A stretch of 29,148 nucleotides of DNA from Entrophospora sp. SA101 (Eukaryota > Glomeromycota > Glomeromycetes > Entrophosporales > Entrophosporaceae): NCBI GenBank assembly GCA_958430865.1, contig CAUDNR010004474.1:1-29148 (forward strand), given 5' to 3'. Both the position numbers and the translations under genes were made by a program. This document shows positions 8,900 through 19,915 of the stretch, piece after piece. Numbering within the stretch: position 1 is the first letter of the stretch; each line of letters starts with the position of its first letter. The notes beneath the pieces were generated by a model. It was not told the origin of the DNA. It saw only the letters and a program-made list of their open reading frames with translations, and searched no databases.

Positions 8900-11368
8900 A
8901 TGGACACTCTTCCAAAAGATATTACTTTACGTGATCAACAAACTAGTGGGTTAAACTTTAAATGCCTTCTATCGCATTCTATAACACATTGATATCTAAT
9001 TGATTGAACTAAAAAACCATTTATACGAAAATTTTCAAAAAAACAGATGCCATAAGTTCAATGCTCAATCTCAATATCAAACCAGATCCAACGATCACCA
9101 CGGCCTCATCTGATAATCTATTGCTTTCCAGCAATAACAGCGAACCAGTATGGAAAGTGTTAATTTTCGATGAATTTGGCCGAGATGTAATTTCTTCTGT
9201 GCTCAAAGTTAACGATTTACGAGATAATGGAGTCACAGTTCACATGTATGTATGTATGTTGTACCTTGATAAAAGTGAAAAGAAAAACTTGATTTATATG
9301 ATAACTTATAATTTTGAATAGGTTATTAAAAAGTGACAGACAACAAATTCCAGATGTTCCTGCAATATATTTTGTCGAACCAACACCTAATAACATTCAA
9401 AAAATTAGCGAGGTCTTTAAATAAAATTTGAATCAAAAGTCATTTATATTTTCATTTTCTTCATATAACATATTAAAATTTTATTATTATCATTATTATT
9501 ATTATCAGGATTTGGCAAAAAATCTTTATGAAACTTATTATATAAATTTTTTAACAACTATTCCAAGACCTCTACTTGAAGAATTTGCAACAATAACATA
9601 TCAAAATAACACATCAAATTTGATTGCTCAAGTTTATGATCAATATTTGAACTTTATAGTCACTGAACCAAACCTTTTTTCTTTGAATCAACCAAATATT
9701 TATTATACTTTGAATGATCCAACAGCAGCAGAAACAGCTATTGAAGAAGCAATAGATCGTACTGTAACTGCATTATTTTCAGTATTGGCAACAATGGGTG
9801 TCGTACCTATAATTAGATGCCCAAGGGGAAATGCTGCAGAAATGGTAGCATATAAGCTTGATAGTCGTTTACGTGATCATCTGTTAAATTCACGAAATAA
9901 TTTATTCTCGGAAGCTTCAACATCATTAAATTTTCAAAGGCCGGTGTTAATTATTCAAGATAGGAATGTTGATCTAGTTCCTATGCTAAGTCATTCTTGG
10001 ACATATCAAGCATTGATACACGATGTTTTAGATATGAATTTGAACAGAATTACTATACAACTAGAAGAAATGGGACATAACACTAAAAAAACCTATTATT
10101 TGGATAACAATGATTTCTTTTGGTCAAAGAATGCTTCAAGTCCATTTCCTCAAGTGGCTGAAGATATTGATGTCGAGCTTAATCGATATAAATCTGATGC
10201 AGCAGATATCACAAAATTAAGCGGAGTTAGTTCACTTGATGACATTAACAATGCAGATTTGTCTCAAAATACATCACATTTAAAGTCGGCCATCACTGCC
10301 CTGCCAGAACTTACTGCGCGCAAACAAACACTTGACACACATATGAATATTGCGACATCTTTATTACAGGGAATTAAGGAACGTCAATTAGACACTTTTT
10401 TCCAATTGGAAGAATCAGTTACACGACAAAATAAATCAAGTGTGCTAGAGGCTATCAAAGATCCAGAGAAAAAATCACCAGAAGATAAATTACGTTTTTT
10501 TATAATTTATTATTTGTCAGTTGATGAAGTTACAAAAGAAGATATGATTGAATATGAGGAAGCTCTTTCCGCTGCTGGTTGTAATATGGCAGCTTTAAAT
10601 TATGTTAAAAAGTTTGTAAACAAAATTTTATTTATAAGATATTAATATCTTCAATTTATACATTTGATTGATAAATTTATTTACATGATCAAATCAAACA
10701 ATAGGGTACGCGAAATCACTAAAATGACAATGTTGTCAGCACCCGTTTCTCAAAGTTCAGGTTTCGGGCAACCTAGTCAATTATTCTCAGGATTTTCATC
10801 TATAGGAAAGGTATTAATAATAATAATAATAACAAAAATAATAATAGTAATTATTTATTTTGGATATAAATTTTTAATTAATTTCTTCATTTTATTTAAC
10901 AAGTTGACTGATAAATTAAAAGAGGGAGGATTTGAAAACTTGATTTCTGGAGTAAAAAATTTATTACCATCACATAAAGATTTAACTTTAACAAAAATTA
11001 CTGAATCAATTATGGATCCATCAACTAGCAGTACTTATAAAACTGATGATTATTTATTTTTTGATCCAAAAATGGCACGTAACTCCTCTATTAATAAACA
11101 ATCAAAGAGTAAACATAGCTTCCAGGAAGGAATTGTTTTTGTTGTTGGTGGTGGAAATTATATTGAATATCAAAATTTACAAGAATACGCAAAGGTGTTT
11201 ATTATTATTCAAAATATCTAATTAATATAATAAAAAATTTTTAAATTTTCTAATCAAATTTTTCTGTAATTTTATTAGAGACAAGCTAACAAGAAGAAAA
11301 TTATTTATGGTTCAACACAGATATTAAATCCACGTGCATATTTACAAGAACTTACAAAACTTGGATGA
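8900..11368 (+). CDS. SLY1: Sly1, Sec1/Munc18-family SNARE regulator (copy 1)
   Basis: Sly1 binds the syntaxin Sed5 and promotes SNARE assembly for ER-Golgi and intra-Golgi vesicle fusion on the cytosolic membrane face. Exons are 8900-8945, 9047-9245, 9322-9412, 9509-10611, 10705-10810, 10904-11194 and 11279-11368 (TGA). All phases close to 641 aa, near the usual length (about 640-670). Recognisable blocks are [16 protein letters not shown] at the N-terminus, [31 protein letters not shown], the central [31 protein letters not shown] (domain 2), and [21 protein letters not shown] followed by [12 protein letters not shown] (domain 3). Near the C-terminus are [20 protein letters not shown] and [16 protein letters not shown]. 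The start follows an A13 run. Introns 1 and 3 use weak donors (GTGGGT, GTCTTT). Intron 5 (93 nt) is open in frame. The assignment is secure; the first exon is the least certain part. Confidence 0.95.
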
Positions 11369-11721
11369 TTTTTTTTAATCTTTAATATAATTTTGTACAA
11401 CATATTTTAGGAATATCCAAAAAAATTAATATGTAATAATAGATAATAATTTATTCTCTGGTTTTTAATTGCTTTTTTTTTTAATTCCTTAAATAATTTA
11501 AATAAACAACAAAGTCTTAAATAAAGTCTTGATAGATAAAATAGAACATAAAATTGCAAATACACATATATGATCTTGGGTATATTGGAATAAATAAATG
11601 TTCATCAGGAAGAACATAATAGATCAACAATAATCTTTGGAAACATTTTCAAAGAAAATTTTTTAAATACAAAGAGAAAAAAATAATAACATTACATTTA
11701 TTATTAATTAGTTGATTAATG
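11369..11721. other. Convergent intergenic region SLY1-MNR2 (copy 1)
   Basis: These 353 bases lie between the two stop codons and must contain both 3' untranslated regions. AATAAA-like signals occur on + near 11518. No gene, hairpin of note or repeat was seen. Confidence 0.6.
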
Positions 11722-13993
11722 TCAGACAATTCCGGTCCTGTGAGCCATTATAACTCCTGATATAGAAAACAGAATTATTCCTGCCAATATAGTAATAAAC
11801 CATCTCAAACCTTCGGATTCTTGTCCTGGGACCGGAACATTCATTCCCCATAAACCTATTTATTGTAAAAACCAATATTATATAAACAACAACAGCAACA
11901 GTAACATATTGTGGAAAATGAAAAATGATTTTATTAGGCGTTACCTGTTACAAGATTCATAGGAATTAAAATAGTTCCTAATGCTGTAAGTCTAGACAAT
12001 ATATCATTAATCTGATTATTAGCTTGTGTCATCTCAATTGAAATTTGTGCCAAATAGTTTGAATGTGACCTAGAAAGTATTTTTTCATAATGGTTCAAAT
12101 TCTGAACCATTGTAATAATGTGATCTAAAAAAAAACCATGTAAATCATAAATATTGCAATAAATATAAACACAAACACAAACACAAACACAAACACAAAC
12201 AAAACATAATCCACAATAGATAGGTACCTTGAATATCTCCCAAGTATAATATAATCTCATTACCTATAACCACATCCCACCTTAATTCATAACATCTTTT
12301 TATTAATGCTTTCATAACATCTGCTTTACTTCCTAACAATCTTAATAATCCCAGCACCTTTTTACGACAATGTCCTATTCTACGTAACATATCAGTCTGT
12401 TCAGATTCTTTAAGTATCAACACCAGTTCATCAATAGAATCTACCTCAAATTCAATTGATCGAATAAGTGGTGCAAATGAGTCCGTTACATCGTCAATTA
12501 TTGCATAATTTATCCAATCTACAAAATGATCAAGATTAATATAATTAGGATCGTTATGAATAAATTATTTTTTTTAATGATTTAAAAATAAATTACCAGG
12601 TGTGACAGTTATATAATCTTTTAATTGTCCTATTCTACGTCTAACATTCGCTGGATGCGGTGTTGGGCGAAAATGAAACTATTTATTATTATTGCCCAAA
12701 AAAGGTATTTTTTAAAACTTTAAATGTCCATAATAATAAAAATATTTATTATAGATAAAAGGTATATACCGATAAAATTCCTTCTTTCATCACAATCATA
12801 TAAAGGTTTACTGGTTGTAAATATGTTGGAGAATAATGATTTTGATCAAAAGATCGGAAACAAATAAAATAATAATCATTAAATTTTTCACATTTTTCAC
12901 GTGTTTCTTCAGTTTCTATATCTTCAATGGTCAAAGGATGTATACCAAATATCTTTTTAAAGAAAATAAAATAAAAGTAAATTTCAAAGTGTCATTTATA
13001 GTTATTTAATTGCTTTTCTTAATATTGATAACATTACGCTTACCCTACCAAATTCCATCATTTCATCATCTGTTGGTGATAGGATATCAATCCACCAACA
13101 TCCATTTTTCAGCATTTCTGATAATGATAAATCCAATGGTGGTATTTCTGCAAGTGTATGTGCATGTACAGTACTGTGTGCTGTAGAATAAAATGTAAAT
13201 CGATATAATATTTCTGAATTATACTAATACAATAGGACAAGAACAATATTATTTTTTTAATGGTTGTTTTGTTAAACAATGAATTAATAATTATATAGTT
13301 AAAAAAAAAATTTCACTAAACCTTATTATCTTTAAAGTTATGACAACGATTGAACCTTTCATTTATTGCATTTTTTTTAACAACAACGGATTCTGATTCA
13401 CTCAATCTTCTTCGTTGATGCCTTTGCTCTTGTTGATGTTTCTCATTCTCATCCTTCACATATTTCTCAAGAGCCTCATAATCAATCCCTATACCTCGTT
13501 TAAATGCAGATTCAATTAAAGGAAAACATACATCGTTTTGTGCTTTGAGTTGACGTTGATGTTGTGGTATTGGGGAAGAGAATGCATTTGAAGTACCATT
13601 ATCTGAGTCGGTTTCTCCGTACAAATTTATCTCAAAATTTGAATCTAAATTGTTATTATTACTCATATCTAAAACAGATTCTTGTATATTCCTTAGATTG
13701 TTCGATGAATATTGTTTATGCAAAGATTGTTGTTGTTGTTGTAATTGTTGCTGCTGCGGCTTTTTTTTTACTACAGAATTATCTAATGCTAACGATGATA
13801 ATGATGATATTGAACTTGGTGATCGAGAGACATATCTTTGTTTTAACAAAGGTGTTCCCTCTCCCATTTCTGAACAATCATACTCTTCATGTCCTTCAAA
13901 TTGATTATTAATAGATGGTTCTTTTGAATGGTCATTATTATTATTTTCTGAATGATTGATGCTACCAAAGTCTTTGATTTGTGAAGGATTCAT
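11722..13993 (-). CDS. MNR2: CorA-type Mg2+ transporter, Mnr2-like (copy 1)
   Basis: CorA-family Mg2+ channel, most like the fungal Mnr2 branch that releases Mg2+ from the vacuole. Exons on - are 13322-13993, 13044-13223, 12770-12952, 12597-12678, 12228-12518, 11945-12124 and 11722-11855 (TGA); phases close to 573 aa. Residues 1-220 form a low-complexity cytosolic tail with Asn and Gln runs. The soluble CorA domain follows: RFTFYS...TVHAHTLAEIP, WWIDILSPTDDEMMEFGRIF, HPLTIEDIETEETREK, FHFRPTPHPANVRRRIGQL and DWINYAIIDDVTDSFAPLI. Two C-terminal membrane helices lie at about 512-532 and 548-567. The signature GMN is at residues 533-535 (LWGMNVPVPG). An E-GTP-LL acidic dileucine motif (residues 45-50) fits AP-3 sorting to the vacuole. 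Exon 2 starts at 13223, not at a later CTACAG, because only that choice keeps the frame and restores RFTFYS. Alr-type plasma-membrane transporters are the main alternative. Confidence 0.93.
12167..12200. repeat. (ACAAAC)n microsatellite in MNR2 intron 5 (copy 1)
   Basis: Five perfect ACAAAC hexamers follow AAAC inside the 103-nt intron 12125-12227. In the transcript they read as GTTTGT repeats. The copy-2 array (25258-25291) has the same number of units. Confidence 0.85.
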
Positions 13994-14851
13994 AATTTCT
14001 TTGAATTATATATCAATCAAAAAAAATTATTTACCGAAAAATTATTTTTTTCAAAAAAAAAATTTTTTAATAAAAATTTTTCGATTGCTGCCACATTGTT
14101 TGATGATTTATAATTTATAATAAATAATTAAAAAAAATCGGGTTGCATGATTATACAGTAAATAGAAAGTGATTTTAGTTAGTATTGTTTTGATGCATTC
14201 CTAAAGTTTCTTAAAGAGGAGTTGGTTTCAATCAACACAAATAATAAATAATAATAATAATAATAATAATAGGGTTTGTGTGAATTGCGAATTCTATATT
14301 AGCCAATAAAAAGGAATTTTTCGCACACACCTTCTCCATAGTTTTATAATCTAATCAGAAGCAAAAGAATCAAATCTATAATCTAAGTGCGACGTAGATT
14401 GATTCTTGAAAACAATTTCGCTACCTGCCTTTTTTAATTATTTTTTGTTTTATACAAACATTTCTGCGCCACTGCGCCAATTACAAAAATTGCGAGTTCA
14501 AAAATGTAATGACGATAAAATTTCTTTACACGTAACCATTTAAACCATTTAAACGAATTCATATGACAAAGCGATCAGTTTAGAATTAATGTGTAATATA
14601 GGCGCGTTAAAATAGTACTTGAGGCTTAGGACTTGTAGAGAAAGGTCATAGCCTTTAATTCTATAATTAGCGTAAGAAAGAAACTAGTTATAATTGTAAT
14701 TTGTTTTCTTGTCCGTTTTTGGAGGGATCGAATATACAGGACCAATAAAAAATTGCAGGATAGGTATCCTGTAGAAGAAATTCCCTCAGTGTGGTTATAT
14801 TAATTATTTGGCAAAGTAAACATTTATTTGTACTACAAATGATTTCACGGA
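13994..14851. promoter_or_regulatory. MNR2 upstream region, right end of copy 1
   Basis: These 858 bases upstream of the MNR2 start are its likely promoter. They hold an (AAT)n run at about 14241-14271, an imperfect foldback at 14273-14334 (GTGTGAATTGCGAATTC facing a GTGTGTGCGAAAAATTCC arm), an inverted pair AAGAATCAAATCTA/TAGATTGATTCTT around 14364-14408, a GGCGCG core at 14602, and a perfect 7-bp stem CAGGATA-GG-TATCCTG at 14756-14771. No coding segment was recognised. Identity between the two blocks ends at 14851. Confidence 0.55.
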
Positions 14852-14883
14852 ACTTGATCTGCAATATCCTGCGACCAGTGTAT
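14852..14883. other. Spacer between the two 13-kb copies
   Basis: These 32 bases separate the last base shared at the right end (14851) from the first identical base of copy 2 (14884). They consist of ACTTGATCTGCAATAT, then the 8-bp target duplication CCTGCGAC (14868-14875), then the first 8 bases of the MITE, CAGTGTAT. The first part does not match the sequence after copy 2 or before copy 1. Confidence 0.85.
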
Positions 14884-14996
14884 AAAATTCAATGTGCGGA
14901 ATGTGCGGGTGTAACATTGTACATTAGTAGTTTTCTGCAGATAGTTTCTAAATTTGTAGAAATCTGCATTAGTTACACACTGAAATTTACACACTG
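14876..14996. mobile_element. hAT-like MITE at the left edge of copy 2, with intact 8-bp TSD
   Basis: This 121-bp element has inverted ends CAGTGTATAAAATTCA and, from the right, CAGTGTGTAAATTTCA. It is flanked on both sides by CCTGCGAC (14868-14875 and 14997-15004). CAG-type ends plus an 8-bp duplication point to the hAT superfamily. It is non-coding and probably non-autonomous. The matching duplication shows that 14852-14867 and 15005 onward were adjacent before insertion, so this left flank is the native one. Confidence 0.82.
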
Positions 14997-15264
14997 CCTG
15001 CGACTGATAGTAAAATAAATAGCAGGTTCTAATATTAATAAATAAAGTCAGTAGCTGTCATTATGATACTTAACAAATAATAATTCTATATGACGCTTTG
15101 CCTTATGTTTTTCCTTTTAGAATCACATTGCCTCAACTGCAGTAGGATTTATTTCTTTTCTAATTTTTTATTTTATTTTTCTGGGCTCGTTATAGTTTTG
15201 TGTTGTTAATACCCTTTTATTTTTCTTTCTTTTTGGTAAATTTCATAGGTAGTTCTTTACTTTA

Positions 15265-15710
15265 CTAGCCGTGTATATTAAATTTTCTTTCGGTCAACGG
15301 AAAGAATTTATGCAAAATCATCTGTTCCAAAAATTGATTGCATTCCTCACTCGGGAAATAAAACCTAATATTATCTGGTGACAAATAGTCGAAATATACA
15401 TTCTGGTAAAACGTTAAACTGTCGTTATCATTAGTTCTATAGTTCTATTAACCCATCTACCCAAGCATCAAATACCCATCATCCATTAGTTTAGTTAGAA
15501 GTTAGTTCGTTCGCTGGAGCCTTGAACATTAGTATAAAAATTTATGTTTCCTTTGACTATTGTGTTGATTAATTTCCCTAAGGAGTTTACCTGGGATTTT
15601 GAGGTTATGGTTGTAATAGAGGATGCTACTTGTGTGTAATTTTTAAAGTTATCACTTTCCGCACCGTCGCCATTAATTGTTGAATCATTTAACAACAAGG
15701 TTTTAATCAT
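15265..15710 (-). CDS. Unknown small protein, 2 exons, 99 aa (copy 2)
   Basis: Exons are 15591-15710 and 15265-15444, identical to the gene at 2174-2619. The MITE with its intact target duplication lies about 260 bases beyond its stop, so here the downstream context is the presumed original one. No domain was recognised. Confidence 0.5.
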
Positions 15711-16155
15711 ATTTTTTTATTGATTATGATAGTTATTTATATATTTACCATTAATATTGATAATAACAAATCAATTGTAAGCATGTTAATTTATTATTAG
15801 CATTAGTTGATTATTCTTTGGGCAAGTTGGACAAGGTTAGGCTTTCCAACAAGTATAATTTAAATAATAATAAATTGTCCTTCGTTGTCGACATCAGGTG
15901 CATCATTATTAAGAGTTTTTTGGCTAAAATAATTAATAATGATTATAGAAGAGTTATTGGCATAAGAAGAGGATGTGTCTGTCTGTAACAACCGGTTGCG
16001 AATCAAGGACAATAATAGCACAGTATTTTCTTTCTTTTCCTTTTTAAAGCAAAATACTTGCTAATATTGCCATGATTGACAAATTCTTAATAATCCCACA
16101 CCCATTGAACACAGACAGTCACTCATTCATTATTCTTTTAAAAATAAAAAATAAA
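15711..16155. promoter_or_regulatory. Divergent intergenic region (copy 2)
   Basis: Second copy of the 445-base shared promoter interval between the two unknown small genes. No difference from the first copy was noticed. Confidence 0.5.
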
Positions 16156-16825
16156 ATGACTGAAAAAGATAAACATAAACCTGACGAAACTAACACCAAT
16201 AATTCCAATGCAATAAAAATGAAGGCAAAATCAAGGTATCGTCCAGCTCAAACAGTAACAATAAAAAAAAGGGGATTTTAAAATGCAAACTTGACGTCTA
16301 AATTAACAATTATATATATGTGTATATATATATATATATACGTTTGTTTAAAGTAGCAGTAATAATAACGGTAGCAGCAATGATAATGATGATGATAACA
16401 ATAATAATAAAAAACAACGAGTAATTGGTCGTCGTTCAAGGTAATAAATATATACGACTTAAAAAAAAAAATTTTTTTTTTTGACAATTCTAATTTTTAT
16501 TCTTTTTATTATTAAGTCATGGTCAAACATCATCGACAATTAAAAGGTAAAAAAATAATAATAATTAATATCACTCAATATTATTAAAGGTAATATTATA
16601 ATTGTTAATTTGTTTTTTTTTTTTGTTGCTGCTGTTTTTTAAAGTGACTGGCCAACCTTTGTTAACACAGAAAGTTATCAAAAAACATTAACTCGAGTTG
16701 ATTCAAAAACACTTATTGAGGCAGTCTCCAAAAGAATCAAAATTATAGAAAAAAGTGATGATTTGTTAAATGGTGTTGTTGACTTTATTCCCGAGAATGG
16801 CTTTATTGCTGCCAAGTTGAAATAA
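16156..16825 (+). CDS. Unknown small protein, 4 exons, 125 aa (copy 2)
   Basis: Exons are 16156-16235, 16354-16440, 16517-16546 and 16645-16825, identical to the gene at 3065-3734, including the triple acceptor at 16347-16359. Both copies keep an open, phase-consistent frame, so neither shows decay. Confidence 0.7.
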
Positions 16826-17434
16826 AAAACCCTCCTTATCTTTGACTTTGGTTTTAAAAGATTTGGTGTAGGCGTCATATATATACACACACACATATAT
16901 ATTGTTTTACATTTAGAAAGCCTTTAGCTGTGATGGATGTGTGTTTGGTGTGGTGCTGGAAGATGAAGAAGATAAAAGAGGAGTGAGAAATTGAAAACTA
17001 AATGAGAATGAGGTAAGAATTAAAAAAATCATCCACTAAAAAATTTTTAAAAATTTTCATACCTGTTAATTTTTTATTATTACTAGAAAAAGCTAGATAA
17101 ACAGCTTGTATGTTTATATCAAAAAATCATGATACTACTACAGATACACTATTTTAGTGTAATATTTTATTTATTTAATTTCATTCAAATTATATATAAA
17201 GACATTCATTATATCATATTTATTTAATAATTTATCAAATATTTATTATACAAATAAATATATAATAAAAAATATTATATTATAAAAAATATTAGGAACA
17301 AAAAACAATTGAAAAAATAAATAAATCCAATAATTTATAATGAATGGTTAGATAGATATATTAAATGATTTTATTAAATTTTTTTAAAACAGCTAGCTGT
17401 ATCATAAGATTTTAAAAGAGTAAACAAAAGACGT
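16826..17434. other. Convergent intergenic region (copy 2)
   Basis: Same 3'-end interval as 3735-4343, with the ACAGCTAGCTGT palindrome at 17389-17400 and the stop-codon hairpin at 17418-17440. No extra gene was seen. Confidence 0.6.
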
Positions 17435-19915
17435 TTACTCAGTCTTTAATAATAATGATGATGATGACAATGGTAATGGCAATAATGGTAACAATAAAAT
17501 TATTAGAATTTTGACATTAAATTTTTTTTCAAAAAGAAAAACAAAAATATAAATCATAACGCAACTTACAAAAATTTGATCCTTCAAGATTTTATTGAAG
17601 GCGTGTCGATATGGTAATGTGGGTTCTCCTGGAATTGATCTCATACTTATTAATGTTTCCGTCAATTCCTTTCTTTCTTCAATTATTACATCTAATTGCT
17701 TCTTAACTTCTTCCTTTTGTCTAGATTTTTCCCAAATCAATAATCCATTCATATAAAAAATATATATTTTTTAATGGTTAAATAAACTATACCTTTCATT
17801 TATTTCAACATTATTTTTTGGTGACGATGAAGTCTTGTTTAATTCTTCGGTTAACAAGCTATCCAGTCTTTGTTGATTACGTTTTTCGATCTTTTCTTTT
17901 ATAAGCTTAATCAATCCTTGCACACGTTCTTTTTTTTCTGGTAATTTTTTATTGATTTCTTTCATTTCTTTAACTTTAAGATTGGCAGACTTGATTTCGT
18001 CTTCAATTGATTTTAATTTATTATTGCATAAAAAAAGCTCATTATCTTTACTCTCGAGCTCACTGATATAAGGAGAACAATAATCTTCTAAAATTTTTTT
18101 ACCAATAGAAACAAAAGAATCTATTGTGGGTGCAACAGCATAAACCTTATTGTTTGCAGTAATTAATGGTGATTCGATTACATGTCCAAAAGAAGTGCCA
18201 TTGGAGATATTTGATGACGATGAACTTTGTAGATTGATTGGTGTTTGTTGACGAGAATAGGAATTATGTTGATATGTTATCGTTGGTGAGTAATTAGTAT
18301 CAATTTCACAGAAATAATGTTCAGCATTTTTGTTCTCTTTATTACAAATATAAAGATCCCCGCCCGCACAGAAAAGTAATTTAACAAACTCTCTGTTTTT
18401 TGCTTTTGCTAAAATGTTGATAGCTGTGTCTCCATCGGTATTCTGTCTATTTAAAATACTTTTTCGGTACCGTTCATTAGGGCTTTGGTTCAGATGTGAA
18501 ATTAAAGTTTTTAAATAATACTTTGCAGGTCCTTCTTGCATATCATCATTATTTGCAAAAAGTGCTATATGATGAAATACCGTCTGATCGCAAGAATCAA
18601 TATTACCAATGCTACTTGCCAAAAGTTGTGCAATATCATTGAAGCTTCCGTTTTGATAATTATACGGAAACATGACACTTCTCATGAGTGCAGTCTCACC
18701 AATAATATTAACACATTCAGTATCAGCACCTGCTTTAATTAGCAAAGCTACCATGTCAATATTAGCCATAGCAGCAGCCCAATGAAGCGAAGTGTGGCCT
18801 TGCGCATCGATTACTAAATTAGCATCAAAGTCAGGTGGTGGGCTTATAACAAAACTTGGAATTAAATTTGAATTTGAAGTGAAATATGCCAATAACACCT
18901 CAATAAATTGATTAGCAGCAGACATTGGAGTAGAAAAGGAGGGTGAAGAGGATGTTGCTAAAACAGATTCTGCCATTGACAGCTTGGACATTTTGGCTTG
19001 ACGAGTGTTGTTATCAAGCGAGCTGGTTCTTTTCCTCGGATTTGTTGGACTATTATAATGTTCATCAAACTCTGTTGTGTCATACATGATTGGTGATATG
19101 GTGGGTGATGCTGTAATGTTATTTGATGATGCAATGCTAACAGTTTCATTGTTGTTACTTTGCAAGTCTGTATCAAACAATATTAATTCTTCAACAAGCT
19201 CGTTTGTCTTTCCTTTTCCTTTCTTTGAAGAACGAGTTTTAATGGATTTAGCTTTTTGTTGTTTGGGTTCGCGTGCTTTCTTGGGTCTAGCGGACGCAGC
19301 AGTAACATGTTTTGGTGCGAGCGGTGGACTTTCCGACGAAGGACTGAAATCTATTAGTGGTCGTAACAATTCTCTAACTTTATAACGTTGGGCTAAATCT
19401 ACTCCTTTGTCATAAGTAACCCACGTTCCTGAAATTATTACATTTAATTAATCGATTAATCAATTAATTAATACATTAATTGGTAAAATATTTAGTTTAG
19501 AAAGAAGGGGTACATAATGTATAATGTCGCAGGTAAAAATATTACCTTGATATTTTCCATATCCTCCTTGTACTTTCTCATGTTCACCTCTCTGTACATC
19601 ACGTTCCAATATTCTTGTCCTATGTGGCTTATCAAAATTGGCAACTTTTAAAATCTGAGTTGCATTAAGCCAATCATCATTTTTTCGACGCATTACAGCC
19701 ACACCTTTCACTCTACAAGTTATTTTTCATCATTAGATGTCAAAAGCAAAATCAAAAAGACTAAAAGCATACTATTGGAAATTCAAACAATGATTTATTA
19801 CTTACCGAAACTCCCAGACAGGAACACCTGAGTAAGTTGCTTTATATACTTGAGAAGGAAGGGTAGCTTCAGAAACAAAGTTATGAGTAGAAGCAGGTCT
19901 TCGTTCAGTAGTCAT
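17435..19915 (-). CDS. MBP1: Mbp1/Cdc10-type APSES-ankyrin transcription factor (copy 2)
   Basis: Exons are 19806-19915, 19546-19712, 17793-19428, 17570-17720 and 17435-17443, encoding the same 690 residues as the gene at 4344-6824 with no change seen. The complete upstream region, including both MITEs, is also duplicated, so both copies should be expressed alike if the duplication is real. That would double the dose of a G1/S regulator without any sequence divergence. Confidence 0.93.

Larger units (their letters stand above)
1782..14851. repeat. Tandem segmental duplication, copy 1 (about 13.06 kb)
   Basis: From position 1793 to 14851 the sequence recurs at a constant offset of 13,091. Every exon boundary and predicted protein has the same offset. 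Length-variable tracts are also equal where checked: the (TA)n at 3230, the A13 run before the SLY1 start, the A12-G-A9 run at 6855 and the (AAT)n at 14241. Homology probably reaches back to 1782 with one 3-base difference in an A-run (7 A here, 4 A in copy 2). The block contains five genes, all complete. Confidence 0.95.

Noticed and set aside
9021..9236. 71-codon frame on - (copy at 22112-22327)
   Set aside because: Antisense shadow of SLY1 exon 2.
13141..13185. MNR2 exon 2 starting at the CTACAG acceptor near 13184
   Set aside because: It breaks the frame after the phase-0 GTTTAG donor. The upstream acceptor at 13224 keeps the frame and restores the conserved RFTFYS segment.
13564..13911. 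Overlapping + frames of 115 and 84 codons with Cys or Val runs (copies at 26655 and 26741)
   Set aside because: Both are antisense translations of the Gln/Asn tracts in MNR2 exon 1.
14600..14607. GGCGCG core as an MCB/E2F site for Mbp1 upstream of MNR2
   Set aside because: It does not match ACGCGT, and a single short core is expected by chance over 29 kb.
14791..15018. 75-codon open frame on + crossing the junction of the two copies
   Set aside because: It is made of the copy-1 edge, the spacer and the MITE by chance; the composition is not protein-like and no neighbouring exon fits. Not a fusion gene.
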